The notes below the pieces were generated by a model. It did not search any database, was not told where the DNA came from, and saw nothing but the letters and a program-made list of their open reading frames with translations. A DNA stretch of 64,000 nt from Palsa-892 sp035555855 (GTDB taxonomy: Bacteria; Pseudomonadota; Alphaproteobacteria; Rhizobiales; Xanthobacteraceae), in NCBI GenBank assembly GCA_035555855.1, contig DATMGD010000002.1:62001-126000 (forward strand), in the 5' to 3' direction. The translations under genes and the position numbers were made by a program. Below are positions 55,886 through 64,000 of the stretch, piece after piece. The stretch's first letter is position 1, and each line of letters opens with the position of its first letter.

Positions 55886-56228
55886 CATTCAACACTCGAC
55901 GAAAATACGAGTCTCGCTGCCGCCAAGAGCGGCCGCGCCGCGCAACACGCGATCACGCGCTCGGATATTCCCTGTCGCGACTCGCGAAAGATTGACGCGC
56001 GGCTTGATCGAATGCCGCTCACACAAATTCGCAGCGCAACCTGAACGGATGTTCAGATTGCGCTCCGCGGCGGCACGCGAAGATGCAATTGCCTAACAAG
56101 ATACCTGCCAAAACATCACTTCTTTGTTTTTTGAGCGCGCGAAAAGCCGCGCAGTTCTTGTGACGCTTCGATGCACGCGGTAAGTAATTCGCGGCCTTAA
56201 TCAGGGGGCCCTAACGGGAATTAGCATC
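55886..56228. other. Intergenic region after tRNA-Glu
   Basis: This 343-bp stretch holds no convincing gene. It must carry the promoter of the small secreted protein at 56229. I see no clear hairpin or repeat. Confidence 0.5.
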
Positions 56229-56465
56229 ATGATTAAAAAAATCTTCGTCACCGCCGCGGTTGCGGCGCTCGCCGTTTCCTTCGCTTCGGCTCCGTCGTTC
56301 GCGAAAGGCAAGAAGAAGGCTGCCAACAAGTGCGTCGCCGGCAAGATGATGACCGGCCCCGCCAATGCTTACGGCTGGGGTCTGGTCAAGAGCTGCGGCT
56401 TCGACGGCAAGATGTATCCGCTGCCGACGATGTGCTACGTGCCGAGCGGCGTCTGCCCGAAGTAA
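56229..56465 (+). CDS. Small secreted hypothetical protein
   Basis: This 78-residue protein has a signal peptide (MIKKIFVTAAVAALAVSFASA, likely cut near SFA) and a Lys-rich linker. The compact tail has four Cys (NKCVAG, KSCGFD, TMCYVPSGVC) and a GWGLVKSCGFDGKMYPLPTM segment, probably paired as disulfides in the periplasm. No domain is recognised. A strong terminator follows the stop. Confidence 0.82.
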   Translation: MIKKIFVTAAVAALAVSFASAPSFAKGKKKAANKCVAGKMMTGPANAYGWGLVKSCGFDGKMYPLPTMCYVPSGVCPK

Positions 56466-56496
56466 TTCGGCGATCATTCGCGAAAGCATTCGCATG

Positions 56497-56531
56497 AAAA
56501 ACCCGCGCGGCGAAAACCGCGCGGGTTTTTT
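56497..56531 (+). terminator. Rho-independent terminator
   Basis: A 9-bp GC-rich stem (CCCGCGCGG/CCGCGCGGG) with loop CGAAAA is flanked by five A on the left and six T on the right. It lies about 30 bp past the small secreted protein and 17 bp before the convergent glyoxalase gene end, so it may serve both directions. Confidence 0.9.
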
Positions 56532-56547
56532 GTTCGGCGGCCGGCGC

Positions 56548-57006
56548 TTACCAGTGGCCGGTGTTCGGCATCGACGACCACGGCTCCTGCGGCGGCAGCG
56601 CGTTGCCCTTTTGCAGAAGCTCGATCGAATGCCGGTCCGGAGATCGGATGAACGCCATGCGCCCGTCGCGCGGCGGCCGGTTGATGGTGATGCCCGCCTT
56701 CATCAATTTCTCGCAGGTGGCGTAGATGTCGTCGACCTCGTAGGCGAGGTGGCCGAAGTAGCGCGCTTCGCCGTAGTCCTCGTTGCCGTCCCAGTTATAT
56801 GTGAGCTCGACCAGCGGAGACGGGAAGCCGGAGGATGCCGTTGCCGACACCAGCCGCTCGTCGTCGGGCGCCGCGAGAAAGACGAGGGTGAAGCGCCCTT
56901 GCTGGCTTTCGGTGCGGCGCGTCTCTTTCAACCCGAATTTGTTACAGTAGAAGTCGAGCGCCGCATCGAGGTTGCGAACGCGCAGCATGGTGTGAAGATA
57001 GCGCAT
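56548..57006 (-). CDS. gloA: Lactoylglutathione lyase (glyoxalase I)
   Basis: The 152-residue enzyme isomerises the methylglyoxal-glutathione hemithioacetal to lactoylglutathione. The metal ligands are His5, Glu67, His86 and Glu129, all in GlyI context (LHTMLRV, VELTYNW, GHLAYEV, SIELLQ). The frame is open to 57480, antisense to the GNAT gene, but MRYLHTMLRVRNLD at 57006 is the family N-terminus. Confidence 0.95.
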   Translation of the reverse strand: MRYLHTMLRVRNLDAALDFYCNKFGLKETRRTESQQGRFTLVFLAAPDDERLVSATASSGFPSPLVELTYNWDGNEDYGEARYFGHLAYEVDDIYATCEKLMKAGITINRPPRDGRMAFIRSPDRHSIELLQKGNALPPQEPWSSMPNTGHW

Positions 57007-57045
57007 GATAACCCTCACGATTGTCGGTTCAAAGCGGACTAAACC

Positions 57046-57615
57046 ATGACTGAACAGGATCACCAACCGGCGGCAATTCACGAAGCGGTCATTCGTCCTT
57101 GCACGGAGCAGGACATGCGCGCGGTGACCGAAATCTACCATCATCACGTCCTGCACTCGCCGGCGACCTTTGAACTGGAGCCGCCCACCTATGACGAGAT
57201 GCTCTCGCGCTATCGCAAGATCGTGCAGGGCGGCTTCGTCTATCTCGTCGCCGAATTGGGCGGCGAGGTCGTGGGCTATGCTTATGTCTCGACCTATCGC
57301 GAGCGTCCCGCCTACCGATTCACCGTCGAGAACTCGGTCTATATCCGGCCCGGCATGGAGCGCCGGGGGCTCGGCCGCAGGCTGCTCGTACCACTCCTTG
57401 CAGAGTGCGAAAAACGGCCGTTCCGGCAGGTTCTGGCGGTCATTGGCGATAGCGCGAATGTGGCCTCGATCGAGTTGCACCGCAGCCTCGGTTTCGAGAT
57501 GACCGGCACCTTCCGCGCCGTCGGCTACAAGTTCGGCCGCTGGCTCGACAGCGTGCTGATGCAGAAGGCGGTCGGCGAGGGCGACCGCGCGCCACCCAAA
57601 GACCCGGCGTCATGA
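57046..57615 (+). CDS. GNAT acetyltransferase of the phosphinothricin/methionine-sulfone type
   Basis: This 189-residue protein resembles Pat/MddA enzymes: IRPCTEQDMRAVTEIYHHHV, then the acetyl-CoA loop RRGLGRRLL, and SNVASIELHRSLGFE and VGYKFGRWLDSVLMQK at the C-terminus. Family members N-acetylate L-phosphinothricin, methionine sulfone or related amines. It overlaps the sirtuin gene by 4 bp, so the two are probably cotranslated. Confidence 0.9.
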   Translation: MTEQDHQPAAIHEAVIRPCTEQDMRAVTEIYHHHVLHSPATFELEPPTYDEMLSRYRKIVQGGFVYLVAELGGEVVGYAYVSTYRERPAYRFTVENSVYIRPGMERRGLGRRLLVPLLAECEKRPFRQVLAVIGDSANVASIELHRSLGFEMTGTFRAVGYKFGRWLDSVLMQKAVGEGDRAPPKDPAS

Positions 57616-58376
57616 AAGCGGCCTCGCGCGCGGCGGCGATCGAACGGCTCGGCGAACTGATCGCGGGATCGCACCGCGCGGTCGCGTTCACCGGCGCGGG
57701 CATCTCGACCGAATCCGGCATTCCCGACTTCCGATCTCCGGGAGGGCTTTGGGATAACAACAAGCCGATCCCGTTCGGCGAGTTCGTTGCGAGCCGCGAA
57801 ATGCGCAACGAAGCATGGCGCCGCAAGTTCGCGATGGAGGATCGCTTCCGCGCTGCGCAGCCGACGCGCGGGCATCGCGCGCTCGCGGGCTGGATGGGAT
57901 CCGGAAAATTATCGGCAATCATTACGCAAAATATCGACAATCTGCATCAAGCATCCGGTGTGCCGCCGGAGCGCATCATCGAGCTGCACGGCAACGGCAG
58001 CTACGCAACCTGTCTCGATTGTGCAACGCGCTATGAGATCGACTGGGTGCGCGAGCGGTTTGATGCGGCGCAAGGTGTCGCCCCCGATTGCGCGGGGTGT
58101 GGCGGGCCGGTGAAGTCGGCAACGGTATCTTTCGGTCAGGCGATGCCCGAGCGCGCGATGCAACAAGCGGAAGAAGTTACGCTAAGTGCAGATTTGTTCA
58201 TCGCAATCGGTTCCTCGCTGGTTGTATGGCCTGCCGCCGGCTTCCCGCTGATGGCGAAACAAAACGGCGCCAAGCTCGTTATCTTGAACCGGGAACGAAC
58301 CGGGTTCGATGCGAGGGCAGATTTAGTAGTTCATGATGACATCGGCGACATCCTGGAGCCCTTCCTGGTGCCATGA
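57612..58376 (+). CDS. cobB: Sir2-family NAD-dependent protein deacylase
   Basis: The 254-residue sirtuin removes acetyl or other acyl groups from lysine with NAD+. GAGISTESGIPDFR and TQNIDNLHQASG bind NAD, His126 (LHGNG) is catalytic, and Cys134, Cys137, Cys160 and Cys163 bind zinc. It overlaps the upstream GNAT gene by ATGA. A CobB role in acetyl-CoA synthetase control is possible but no such target is nearby. Confidence 0.94.
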   Translation: MKAASRAAAIERLGELIAGSHRAVAFTGAGISTESGIPDFRSPGGLWDNNKPIPFGEFVASREMRNEAWRRKFAMEDRFRAAQPTRGHRALAGWMGSGKLSAIITQNIDNLHQASGVPPERIIELHGNGSYATCLDCATRYEIDWVRERFDAAQGVAPDCAGCGGPVKSATVSFGQAMPERAMQQAEEVTLSADLFIAIGSSLVVWPAAGFPLMAKQNGAKLVILNRERTGFDARADLVVHDDIGDILEPFLVP

Positions 58377-58513
58377 TGTATTCTGGTGACAGTCTGGGGG
58401 AAACTTGGAATTACACAGTTTTGGGGGTTCCCGCCGTGAGAACCTCCCACTATTCTTGAACAGTGCGAATCGGCGTTCATGGCGGACGCTTTTGATCGCG
58501 ACGTGGCGGCGTC

Positions 58514-59113
58514 ATGGGGTCTGATCGGCTTTCAGCAAAGCTCGGAATGAACGAGCAAGAAGCGCGTATTGAAGATCTTACCGAAGAAGCACCGGTAGGA
58601 CTTGTCGAGGTCGCCGGCTTCATCAAGTGGTTCGACGTTTCCAAAGGTTACGGCTTCATCGTTCCCGATAACGGCGGCATGGACGTGCTGTTGCATGTCA
58701 CCTGCCTGCGCCGCGACGGTTATCAGACCGCCTATGAAGGTGCGCGCATTGTCGTCGAGGCGCAGCAGCGCTCGAAGGGCATGCAGGCATTCCGCGTCGT
58801 GTCGATGGACGAGTCGACGGCGGTGCATCCGTCGCAGCTTCCGCCGCGCACGCATGTCAGCGTCACGCCGACGAGCGGTCTCGAGCGCGCGTGGGTAAAG
58901 TGGTTCAACCGGCTGCGCGGCTTCGGCTTCCTGACGCGCGGCGAGGGCACGCCCGACATCTTCGTGCACATGGAAACGCTGCGGCGTTATGGCCTCACCG
59001 AATTGCGCCCGGGACAAGTAGTCTTGGTGCGTTATGGTGACAGCCCCAAAGGCCTTATGGCCGCCGAAGTTCGTCCCGATACCGGGACCGGTAACGCTCC
59101 GTCCTCGCACTGA
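58514..59113 (+). CDS. Tandem double cold-shock-domain protein
   Basis: The 199-residue protein carries two cold-shock domains: the first (about 35-98) reads GFIKWFDVSKGYGFI and LLHVTCLRRDG; the second (about 123-190) reads WVKWFNRLRGFGFL and IFVHMETLRRYG. Each has RNP1 and RNP2 motifs, in less standard form in the first. Double-domain proteins of this type occur across alphaproteobacteria. The 137-bp leader contains an imperfect hairpin (about 58421-58451). The start could also be the ATG at 58547. Confidence 0.9.
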   Translation: MGSDRLSAKLGMNEQEARIEDLTEEAPVGLVEVAGFIKWFDVSKGYGFIVPDNGGMDVLLHVTCLRRDGYQTAYEGARIVVEAQQRSKGMQAFRVVSMDESTAVHPSQLPPRTHVSVTPTSGLERAWVKWFNRLRGFGFLTRGEGTPDIFVHMETLRRYGLTELRPGQVVLVRYGDSPKGLMAAEVRPDTGTGNAPSSH

Positions 59114-59157
59114 TACTTCTAGTGGCGGCCAAGGCCGTTTCGCCATAGTGCCATTCC

Positions 59158-59643
59158 ATGGGCCATTCCATGTTTGCTGAGCTGCTTGGCTTCCCGAGCC
59201 TGCGCCGCGCCGTACTGGCCGCGGCCTGCCTGCTGGCCTTCGCGTCCGCCGGCTCCGCGGCCTCATTCGAAGAGGCCGAGATCGTCACCAAGAGCGGCGT
59301 CCGCACCTTCCAGGTCGAAATCGCGACGACCGACGAGGAACGCACCAAGGGCCTGATGTTCCGGAAATCGCTCCCCGAAGGTACGGGCATGCTGTTTGAC
59401 TTCGGCGAGGAGCGGATGGTCGTGATGTGGATGAAGAACACTTATGTGCCCCTCGATATGATCTTCATCCGGGCGGACGGCACCATCGCCCGCATCGCCG
59501 AGAACACCACGCCGTTTTCCGAGGCCCATATCAGCGCCGGGACGCCGGTAAAGGGCGTACTGGAGGTCGTGGCGGGCACGGCCCGGAAATACGGCATTGT
59601 GCCGGGGGACAAGGTCAGCCACCGTTTTTTCAGCGGGAAGTAA
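59158..59643 (+). CDS. DUF192 protein, secreted
   Basis: The 161-residue protein has a signal peptide (about residues 1-34) and one DUF192 domain: EERTKGLMFRKSLPEGTGMLF, cut here to GLMFRKSLPEGTGMLF, WMKNTYVPLDMIFI and the C-terminal VLEVVAGTARKYGI. DUF192 proteins are widespread and unassigned. There are 44 bp between it and the double cold-shock gene, so cotranscription is possible. Confidence 0.92.
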   Translation: MGHSMFAELLGFPSLRRAVLAAACLLAFASAGSAASFEEAEIVTKSGVRTFQVEIATTDEERTKGLMFRKSLPEGTGMLFDFGEERMVVMWMKNTYVPLDMIFIRADGTIARIAENTTPFSEAHISAGTPVKGVLEVVAGTARKYGIVPGDKVSHRFFSGK

Positions 59644-59737
59644 CAAAAAGCCGGTAATTTTCAGGCCTTGCCGGCAAGCCTTGCGGCATCAGGCGAGGAA
59701 CGGTAATCGAAGGCGGCCTGTTCGAGGGCTTTAAAGG

Positions 59738-59814
<77 letters not shown>

Positions 59815-59861
59815 GCCCCGCTCTTCGAGCTTGGGCTGGGTAAGTTTGGGGAAAGACGATA

Positions 59862-60167
59862 ATGGTTGCTCGCATCTACAAGCCGACCCGTACCGCCATG
59901 CAGTCGGGTACCGCCAAGACGAAGCTATGGCAGCTCGATTATGAGCCGGAAGAAGCGCGGCAGATCGAGCCGCTGATGGGCTGGACGTCGTCAGGCGACA
60001 TGAAGAGCCAGCTCCGGCTTCGTTTTGAAACGAAGGAAGAAGCGATCGCTTACTGCGAGCGGCATGCCATTTCGTATCAGGTGTTTGAGCCGCATGCGCC
60101 GGAGCGCAGAAAGATTGCCTACGCCGACAACTTTGCCTTCAACCGTGTCGGCCAGTGGACGCATTAA
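59862..60167 (+). CDS. NDUFS4-like accessory subunit of respiratory complex I
   Basis: This 101-residue protein matches the ETC complex I 18-kDa family (PF04800): MVARIYKPTRTAMQSG, W-Q-L-D-Y near residue 25, MGWTSSGDM, QLRLRFETKEEAIAYCE and ending ADNFAFNRVGQWTH. Alphaproteobacterial complex I carries this supernumerary subunit away from the nuo operon, as here. It lies between two tRNA genes. Confidence 0.93.
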   Translation: MVARIYKPTRTAMQSGTAKTKLWQLDYEPEEARQIEPLMGWTSSGDMKSQLRLRFETKEEAIAYCERHAISYQVFEPHAPERRKIAYADNFAFNRVGQWTH

Positions 60168-60184
60168 GTGGATGCATTAAGTTT

Positions 60185-60261
60185 GACCCCGTAGCTCAGT
60201 TGGATAGAGCGCGAGCCTTCTAAGCTTGAGGTCGGAGGTTCGAATCCTCCCGGGGTCGCCA
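60185..60261 (+). tRNA. tRNA-Arg (anticodon TCT)
   Basis: The 77-nt cloverleaf has acceptor stem GACCCCG/CGGGGTC, discriminator G and encoded CCA. The anticodon loop CTTCTAA sits between CGAGC and GCTTG, giving TCT. Confidence 0.97.
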
Positions 60262-60280
60262 AACAGAACGGAAGCGAGCG

Positions 60281-60367
60281 ATGACGGGACGCGGTGGCGG
60301 CAATATGTGGGTGGGGATCATCCTCGGTTTGTTATTTGTCGCGATTTATATTTGGTGGGTGCGTTAG
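60281..60367 (+). CDS. 28-residue membrane microprotein
   Basis: An ATG 19 bp after tRNA-Arg opens a frame of 28 codons: a polar start (MTGRGGGN), one membrane helix (MWVGIILGLLFVAIYIWW) and a terminal VR. GGAAGCGAG just upstream could be the ribosome site. The composition is that of a deliberate single-pass protein. Function unknown; it could also be a chance frame. Confidence 0.55.
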   Translation: MTGRGGGNMWVGIILGLLFVAIYIWWVR

Positions 60368-60629
60368 CTGCGCTGGTATTCGCGGCTGTACTTTTATTAC
60401 GCGCCAAAAGTAACTTTACCGATCCGCACAAATGCTGGCTTTGCAGGGCCGGTTCCCGCGATCCTTAAATTACCACAATTCGCCCTGAATTTTGGAAGGT
60501 CGGCGCGTGACTTGCCATCACGTTTGACCCCGCTTCGACACTTGTGAATACGAACCGCTGACGCGAGAGCCAACTCGCGCGCGGTGAATATCATCGCAGA
60601 GTGTTTGTAATGCGTAGCGGGGTGCGGGA
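60368..60629. other. Intergenic region
   Basis: This 262-bp stretch shows no gene with a credible start. It presumably carries the promoter of the gene at 60630. No clear hairpin was found. Confidence 0.4.
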
Positions 60630-61754
60630 ATGTCGGCGGTGGACGTTGGGGTGCTTGCCACTCTAGTTTTGTTTGCGTTTCCAGTTCTGATTGCGGCGGC
60701 GTTGTTTACGCTCCTGGTAAGCGTCGAGGTGCCGAAGTTGCTCGGTAAGGAGCAAATTCAATCGGCAATCGAGCTGCAACTCGTCTCTCATGAAGCGAAA
60801 TGGTCGTTGTCCGAAGACCGCGTGCCGTGGCCGGGCCTTCAGGTCGAGTGGGCGGCAGTGGCCGGCGTCGTGGTCATCCTTGCGAGCGTCGCCTCTGTCG
60901 TCTCCGATCCCGTCTTGCGCGACGCATGGTTCATCATCGGCATCGTCAACTGCGCGGTGATGTTCGTCTCGCCACTCTATCTTTATCTCTTTGCGCGCCG
61001 CTCCGTGCTGCGCTTCGTGCGTAACCAGATCGTTTCTCGTCTGACGTTGATCGGCCGCATGGAAGCCTTGCTGGTGAAGCGGCTCAGCAGGCTAGGCGGT
61101 CGTATCGAAACGCTGTATTCGGAGGTAAGCCTCAAGACCTCCATTCAGGTGGCGGCGGTCGCGCGCCACATCCTGATCGAGCGCGCGAGCGGCGCCGCCA
61201 CGGACGCGACACACCGGCTGGAGCGGACGATCAGCACGCTGCGGTTGTTTTCCACCCATGTCGGCGAGCATCTGGAGAGCTACCGGCAGCTGACACGCGA
61301 TTTCGAATTCACCAAGAACCTGATCATCGATCGCGGCAGCGCCACGCTGCTGGGAGAGCTGGATCGCATCAAGGAAGAACTGACTTCAGACGAGATGCGT
61401 ACCTTCTTCGACCGCGCGCGGTGGCTCCACCTGGAGGCCAAGCTCGATCAACTCGCGTTCGACCTCAAGATGCTGCGCAATATCGCCGAGGGCGGCAACG
61501 ATCTGCCGGTCTCGCTCGGGCAGGCATGCCAAACGCTAAACGTCACAACCACGACATCGCTCAAGACGGCAAAAACCGTCGTCGATGCCTTGCGGCGAGT
61601 CTGGCACCCCGACACCGGCATCAGCGAGGAGGACCGCGAGCGCCGGACGATCAAGACGGCGCAGATCAATGTCGCGTGGGAAATCTTCGCCTCGGCCTTC
61701 GACGAGAGCAAGGAAATCGCGGTCAAACCGCTGCGCACGCTCGAACTAGCGTGA
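60630..61754 (+). CDS. Membrane protein with a C-terminal J-like domain
   Basis: The 374-residue protein has three predicted membrane helices in the first 130 residues and a long cytoplasmic helical part (about 135-310). The end resembles a J-domain: helix 2 TVVDALRRVW, then HPD at residues 326-328, then KTAQINVAWEIFASAF as helix 3. HPD is the motif that stimulates DnaK ATPase. The domain lacks the usual DYYxxLGV opening, so it is divergent, and a C-terminal placement is unusual. I do not recognise the whole protein. It converges with the LssY_C gene with a 9-bp overlap. Confidence 0.75.
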   Translation: MSAVDVGVLATLVLFAFPVLIAAALFTLLVSVEVPKLLGKEQIQSAIELQLVSHEAKWSLSEDRVPWPGLQVEWAAVAGVVVILASVASVVSDPVLRDAWFIIGIVNCAVMFVSPLYLYLFARRSVLRFVRNQIVSRLTLIGRMEALLVKRLSRLGGRIETLYSEVSLKTSIQVAAVARHILIERASGAATDATHRLERTISTLRLFSTHVGEHLESYRQLTRDFEFTKNLIIDRGSATLLGELDRIKEELTSDEMRTFFDRARWLHLEAKLDQLAFDLKMLRNIAEGGNDLPVSLGQACQTLNVTTTTSLKTAKTVVDALRRVWHPDTGISEEDRERRTIKTAQINVAWEIFASAFDESKEIAVKPLRTLELA

Positions 61755-62579
61755 ACCCGCTAACGGCTTGGCGGGCGTATCGCTGCCCGCCAGCGCGCTG
61801 ATGCTTTTCCAGACCTGGTTTTTGAGGTCGATGATCGCGCTGTTCGGCAGAACCTTTGCCGGTGCATTGCGCTTTTTGCACGCGGGTACGAGACGCGACA
61901 CCCAGATGTCGCCATCGGTGTAATAGCGGTCGCCGCCGCCATTCCGGCCGTTCAGCGTCGGGCCGACACCTGAAACCTGATAGATCGCCTCGACGACGCG
62001 CGCATTGTCGAGATCGCCGGTGAGCCGCTCGCGTTCTTGGTCGACATTGGCGGCGATGTGATGGGTCACGGCGCCGGTGTAATGGCTGATGCCGACACCA
62101 CTGTCGAAGGTCGCGTCCCCGAGCCACACCGGGCGGCCTTCATCGCCGCGCTCCAGCACTTGCCAGAGCCGCAGATGCTCGCGGCGATCGGCGCTGTCGC
62201 CGACCGGCTTCTCGAAAGCAAGTTGCTGCTTCTTGCCCATGTAGAACAGCGGGCTTACCGGCGCGTCGCGATAGGGCCGGTCGAGCAGCACGCTGCCGAC
62301 GATGGCAATGCTCGTCTTTAGCGTGACCGGATCGGCCGGAAACCAACCGGCTTCGTGCATCGCGCAAACGATGTCGCGCTCATCGCCAATCAGGCCGATG
62401 TTCAGGGGATCGCCGGGGATTCCTTGCGCTGTGACGGTGACAGTAGGAAGCGGTGCGAGCTTCTTCTGATGCTCGTAGTGTTTCCAGAAATCGGGGAGCA
62501 GAAGATAGGCGATCAAACCATAGGCCGCGAGCGTCGCGAAAGCGGCTATGGCGATCCGTTTGGTTCTCGTGCGCGACAA
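61746..62579 (-). CDS. LssY_C domain membrane-anchored protein
   Basis: The 277-residue protein has an N-terminal membrane helix (about 9-28) and a periplasmic LssY_C domain. Diagnostic stretches are DPLNIGLIGDERDIVCAMH, GWFPADPVTLKTSI and DRYYTDGDIWVSRL. The Legionella LssY protein joins this domain to a PAP2 phosphatase; here it stands alone. Its function is unknown. It overlaps the J-like gene by 9 bp at the 3' end. Confidence 0.88.
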   Translation of the reverse strand: MSRTRTKRIAIAAFATLAAYGLIAYLLLPDFWKHYEHQKKLAPLPTVTVTAQGIPGDPLNIGLIGDERDIVCAMHEAGWFPADPVTLKTSIAIVGSVLLDRPYRDAPVSPLFYMGKKQQLAFEKPVGDSADRREHLRLWQVLERGDEGRPVWLGDATFDSGVGISHYTGAVTHHIAANVDQERERLTGDLDNARVVEAIYQVSGVGPTLNGRNGGGDRYYTDGDIWVSRLVPACKKRNAPAKVLPNSAIIDLKNQVWKSISALAGSDTPAKPLAGSR

Positions 62580-62718
62580 GCCGCTCTCCCTAACGAGAAC
62601 ATATCAGGCGGCGATCTCCGGCTGAACCACGCGCTTTTCATGCTGATTTTCGCTGCGGCAATTTGGGGTGCGGGCCGGCATGCGAATGCTCTACATTCCG
62701 GGCAGGGGAGAATCACCG

Positions 62719-63117
62719 ATGGCTGACGATCCTGTTTCGGAGCCCGCTGGCCCGCGCGGCGAACTTTCGATCCGCACGCTTGCCATGCCTTCCGACACCA
62801 ACCAGAACGGCGATATCTTCGGCGGCTGGCTGCTCGGGCAAATGGATATCGCCGGCAGCATTTTCGCCTACAAGGTTGCGAACGGCCGCACCGTCACCGT
62901 CGCTGTCGATGGCATGGTATTTCACAAACCCGTGTATGTCGGCGACGTCGTTTCGATTTTCTCCAGCCTCATCAAAGTAGGGCACACCTCGGTGGCCGTG
63001 CATGTCGAGGCATGGGTGATGCGCCGAAACGAAGATAATCTTCTGCATGTCACCGATGGTAATTTTACTTATGTCGCAATTGACGACGAAAACCGTCCGC
63101 GCCCTGTTCATTCGTAA
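62719..63117 (+). CDS. Acyl-CoA thioesterase, YciA-like
   Basis: This 132-residue single-hot-dog enzyme has PSDTNQNGDIFGGWLLGQMD, the YciA/BFIT catalytic segment with Asp/Asn and the GGW motif, and VDGMVFHKPVYVGDVV. It hydrolyses short- to medium-chain acyl-CoA. The ATG at 62719 has CAGGGGAGAA upstream; the frame is open to 62668. An acyl-CoA dehydrogenase gene follows on the same strand. Confidence 0.93.
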   Translation: MADDPVSEPAGPRGELSIRTLAMPSDTNQNGDIFGGWLLGQMDIAGSIFAYKVANGRTVTVAVDGMVFHKPVYVGDVVSIFSSLIKVGHTSVAVHVEAWVMRRNEDNLLHVTDGNFTYVAIDDENRPRPVHS

Positions 63118-63264
63118 CATGTCAATTTCGTAATATTCCGTAGCGGCAAGTGGACGCTATTCCGCAACTTTCAAGCTGTTGCAGTGTTGTCACGGGGGTA
63201 GGCAAATCATGCTAGCTTCCGGCGCAGTCACCCGATCCGCTGAATTTTCCGAGGAGCGCGGCCG

Positions 63265-64000
63265 ATGATCTCTCCGTCATGGCGAAAAAACACACTGACC
63301 AAGCCGATCTTCGGCATCGCCAAGAAAGCGCTCCCGCGCATGTCCGACACCGAGCGCGAAGCGCTGGAGGCGGGCGACACCTGGTGGGATGCCGATCTTT
63401 TCACCGGTAACCCCGACTGGAATCATTTGCTCGCCGTGCCGCAGGCAAAACTTTCGGCAGAAGAGCAGGCCTTCCTCGACGGGCCGGTCGAGCAGCTTTG
63501 CGCGATGTGCGACGAGTGGAAGATCACCTGGGAGCTGAAGGATCTTCCGCCGGAAGTATGGGATTTCATCAAGAAGAACCGCTTCTGGGGCATGATCATC
63601 CCGAAGGAGTATGGCGGCCTCGGCTTTTCGGCTTTCGCGCATTCGGAAGTCATCCGCAAGATTTCGAGCCGCTCGATCACCGCGGCCGTCACCGTCATGG
63701 TGCCGAACTCGCTCGGGCCGGGCGAACTTCTGATGCGCTTCGGCACTGACGAGCAGCGCAAGCAATGGCTGCCGCGGCTCGCCGATGGCCGCGAAATCCC
63801 GTGCTTCGGCCTCACGAGCCCGGAAGCCGGCTCGGACGCCGCGGCGATGATCGACAAGGGTGTCGTCGTTCGCGCGCCGGGCGGCGGCAACGAGATCGGC
63901 ATCAAGCTCAACTGGCACAAGCGCTACATCACGCTCGGGCCGGTCGCGACCGTCTTGGGCCTCGCGTTCAAACTGGAAGACCCCGACCACATTCTCGGCG
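63265..64000 (+). CDS. fadE: Acyl-CoA dehydrogenase (FadE-like), C-terminus beyond the right edge
   Basis: From the ATG at 63265, behind CGAGGAGCG, the frame is open for 245 codons to the window end. WGMIIPKEYGGLGFSAFAHS, VPNSLGPGELLMRFGTDEQ and CFGLTSPEAGSDAAAM are the FAD and substrate motifs of FadE-type acyl-CoA dehydrogenases, the first step of beta-oxidation. Unlike E. coli FadE it lacks an N-terminal membrane stretch. The catalytic Glu lies outside the window. Confidence 0.92.
   Translation, partial: MISPSWRKNTLTKPIFGIAKKALPRMSDTEREALEAGDTWWDADLFTGNPDWNHLLAVPQAKLSAEEQAFLDGPVEQLCAMCDEWKITWELKDLPPEVWDFIKKNRFWGMIIPKEYGGLGFSAFAHSEVIRKISSRSITAAVTVMVPNSLGPGELLMRFGTDEQRKQWLPRLADGREIPCFGLTSPEAGSDAAAMIDKGVVVRAPGGGNEIGIKLNWHKRYITLGPVATVLGLAFKLEDPDHILG

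Noticed and set aside
56365..57042. 225-codon frame opposite the glyoxalase gene
   Set aside because: It starts inside the small secreted protein and runs antisense to gloA; there is no independent evidence for it.

Overview
The window looks like chromosome of an alphaproteobacterium of the order Hyphomicrobiales, perhaps Xanthobacteraceae or a Bradyrhizobium relative. The signs are high GC, dense gene packing, an Irr-type iron-control palindrome before a sufS2-BCDS-T-A operon, an aminotransferase-hom-glpX-recJ run and a class I PHA synthase. The family-level placement is inference. No insertion sequence, prophage or CRISPR array was seen. Most of the window is core genome.

Layout. 0-8.4 kb: an M23 peptidase (cut by the left edge), a one-cysteine peroxiredoxin, a very long AsmA/DUF3971-type envelope protein, tyrS broken by one in-frame amber codon, anmK and an alpha/beta hydrolase. 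8.4-15.5 kb: a seven-gene SUF Fe-S cluster operon behind a perfect 17-bp palindrome. 15.5-25 kb: two GGDEF proteins (one with a degenerate receiver), an RhlE helicase, a cold-shock protein, a PsiF-like protein, a FlK-like thioesterase, parE and argC. 25-32 kb: an antiporter-Usp fusion, divergent queD/queE, an oxidoreductase, and phaC with a downstream MaoC hydratase. 32-38.9 kb: aminotransferase-hom-glpX-recJ and a sugar-nucleotide epimerase. 38.9-43.6 kb: envelope lipoproteins, a patatin-like protein and small hypotheticals.

The most distinctive region is 43.6-55.7 kb. It groups an alpha-oxoamine synthase resembling bacterial serine palmitoyltransferase, a stand-alone acyl carrier protein, a ketosynthase, a GNAT-like protein of the size of bacterial ceramide synthase, two ceramide-glucosyltransferase-like enzymes, and a membrane ceramidase with every catalytic residue in the expected spacing. 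These are interleaved with orphan LptB-, LptF- and LptC-like proteins and a KpsM/KpsT-like ABC pair. I read it as a candidate locus for making, glycosylating, exporting and turning over a sphingolipid. The 3-ketosphinganine reductase is not in the window.

55.7-64 kb: three tRNA genes (Glu, Pro, Arg), glyoxalase I, a GNAT gene overlapping a sirtuin gene, a double cold-shock-domain protein, a DUF192 protein, an NDUFS4-like complex I subunit, a 28-residue membrane microprotein, a membrane protein ending in a J-like domain, an LssY_C protein, an acyl-CoA thioesterase and an acyl-CoA dehydrogenase cut by the right edge.
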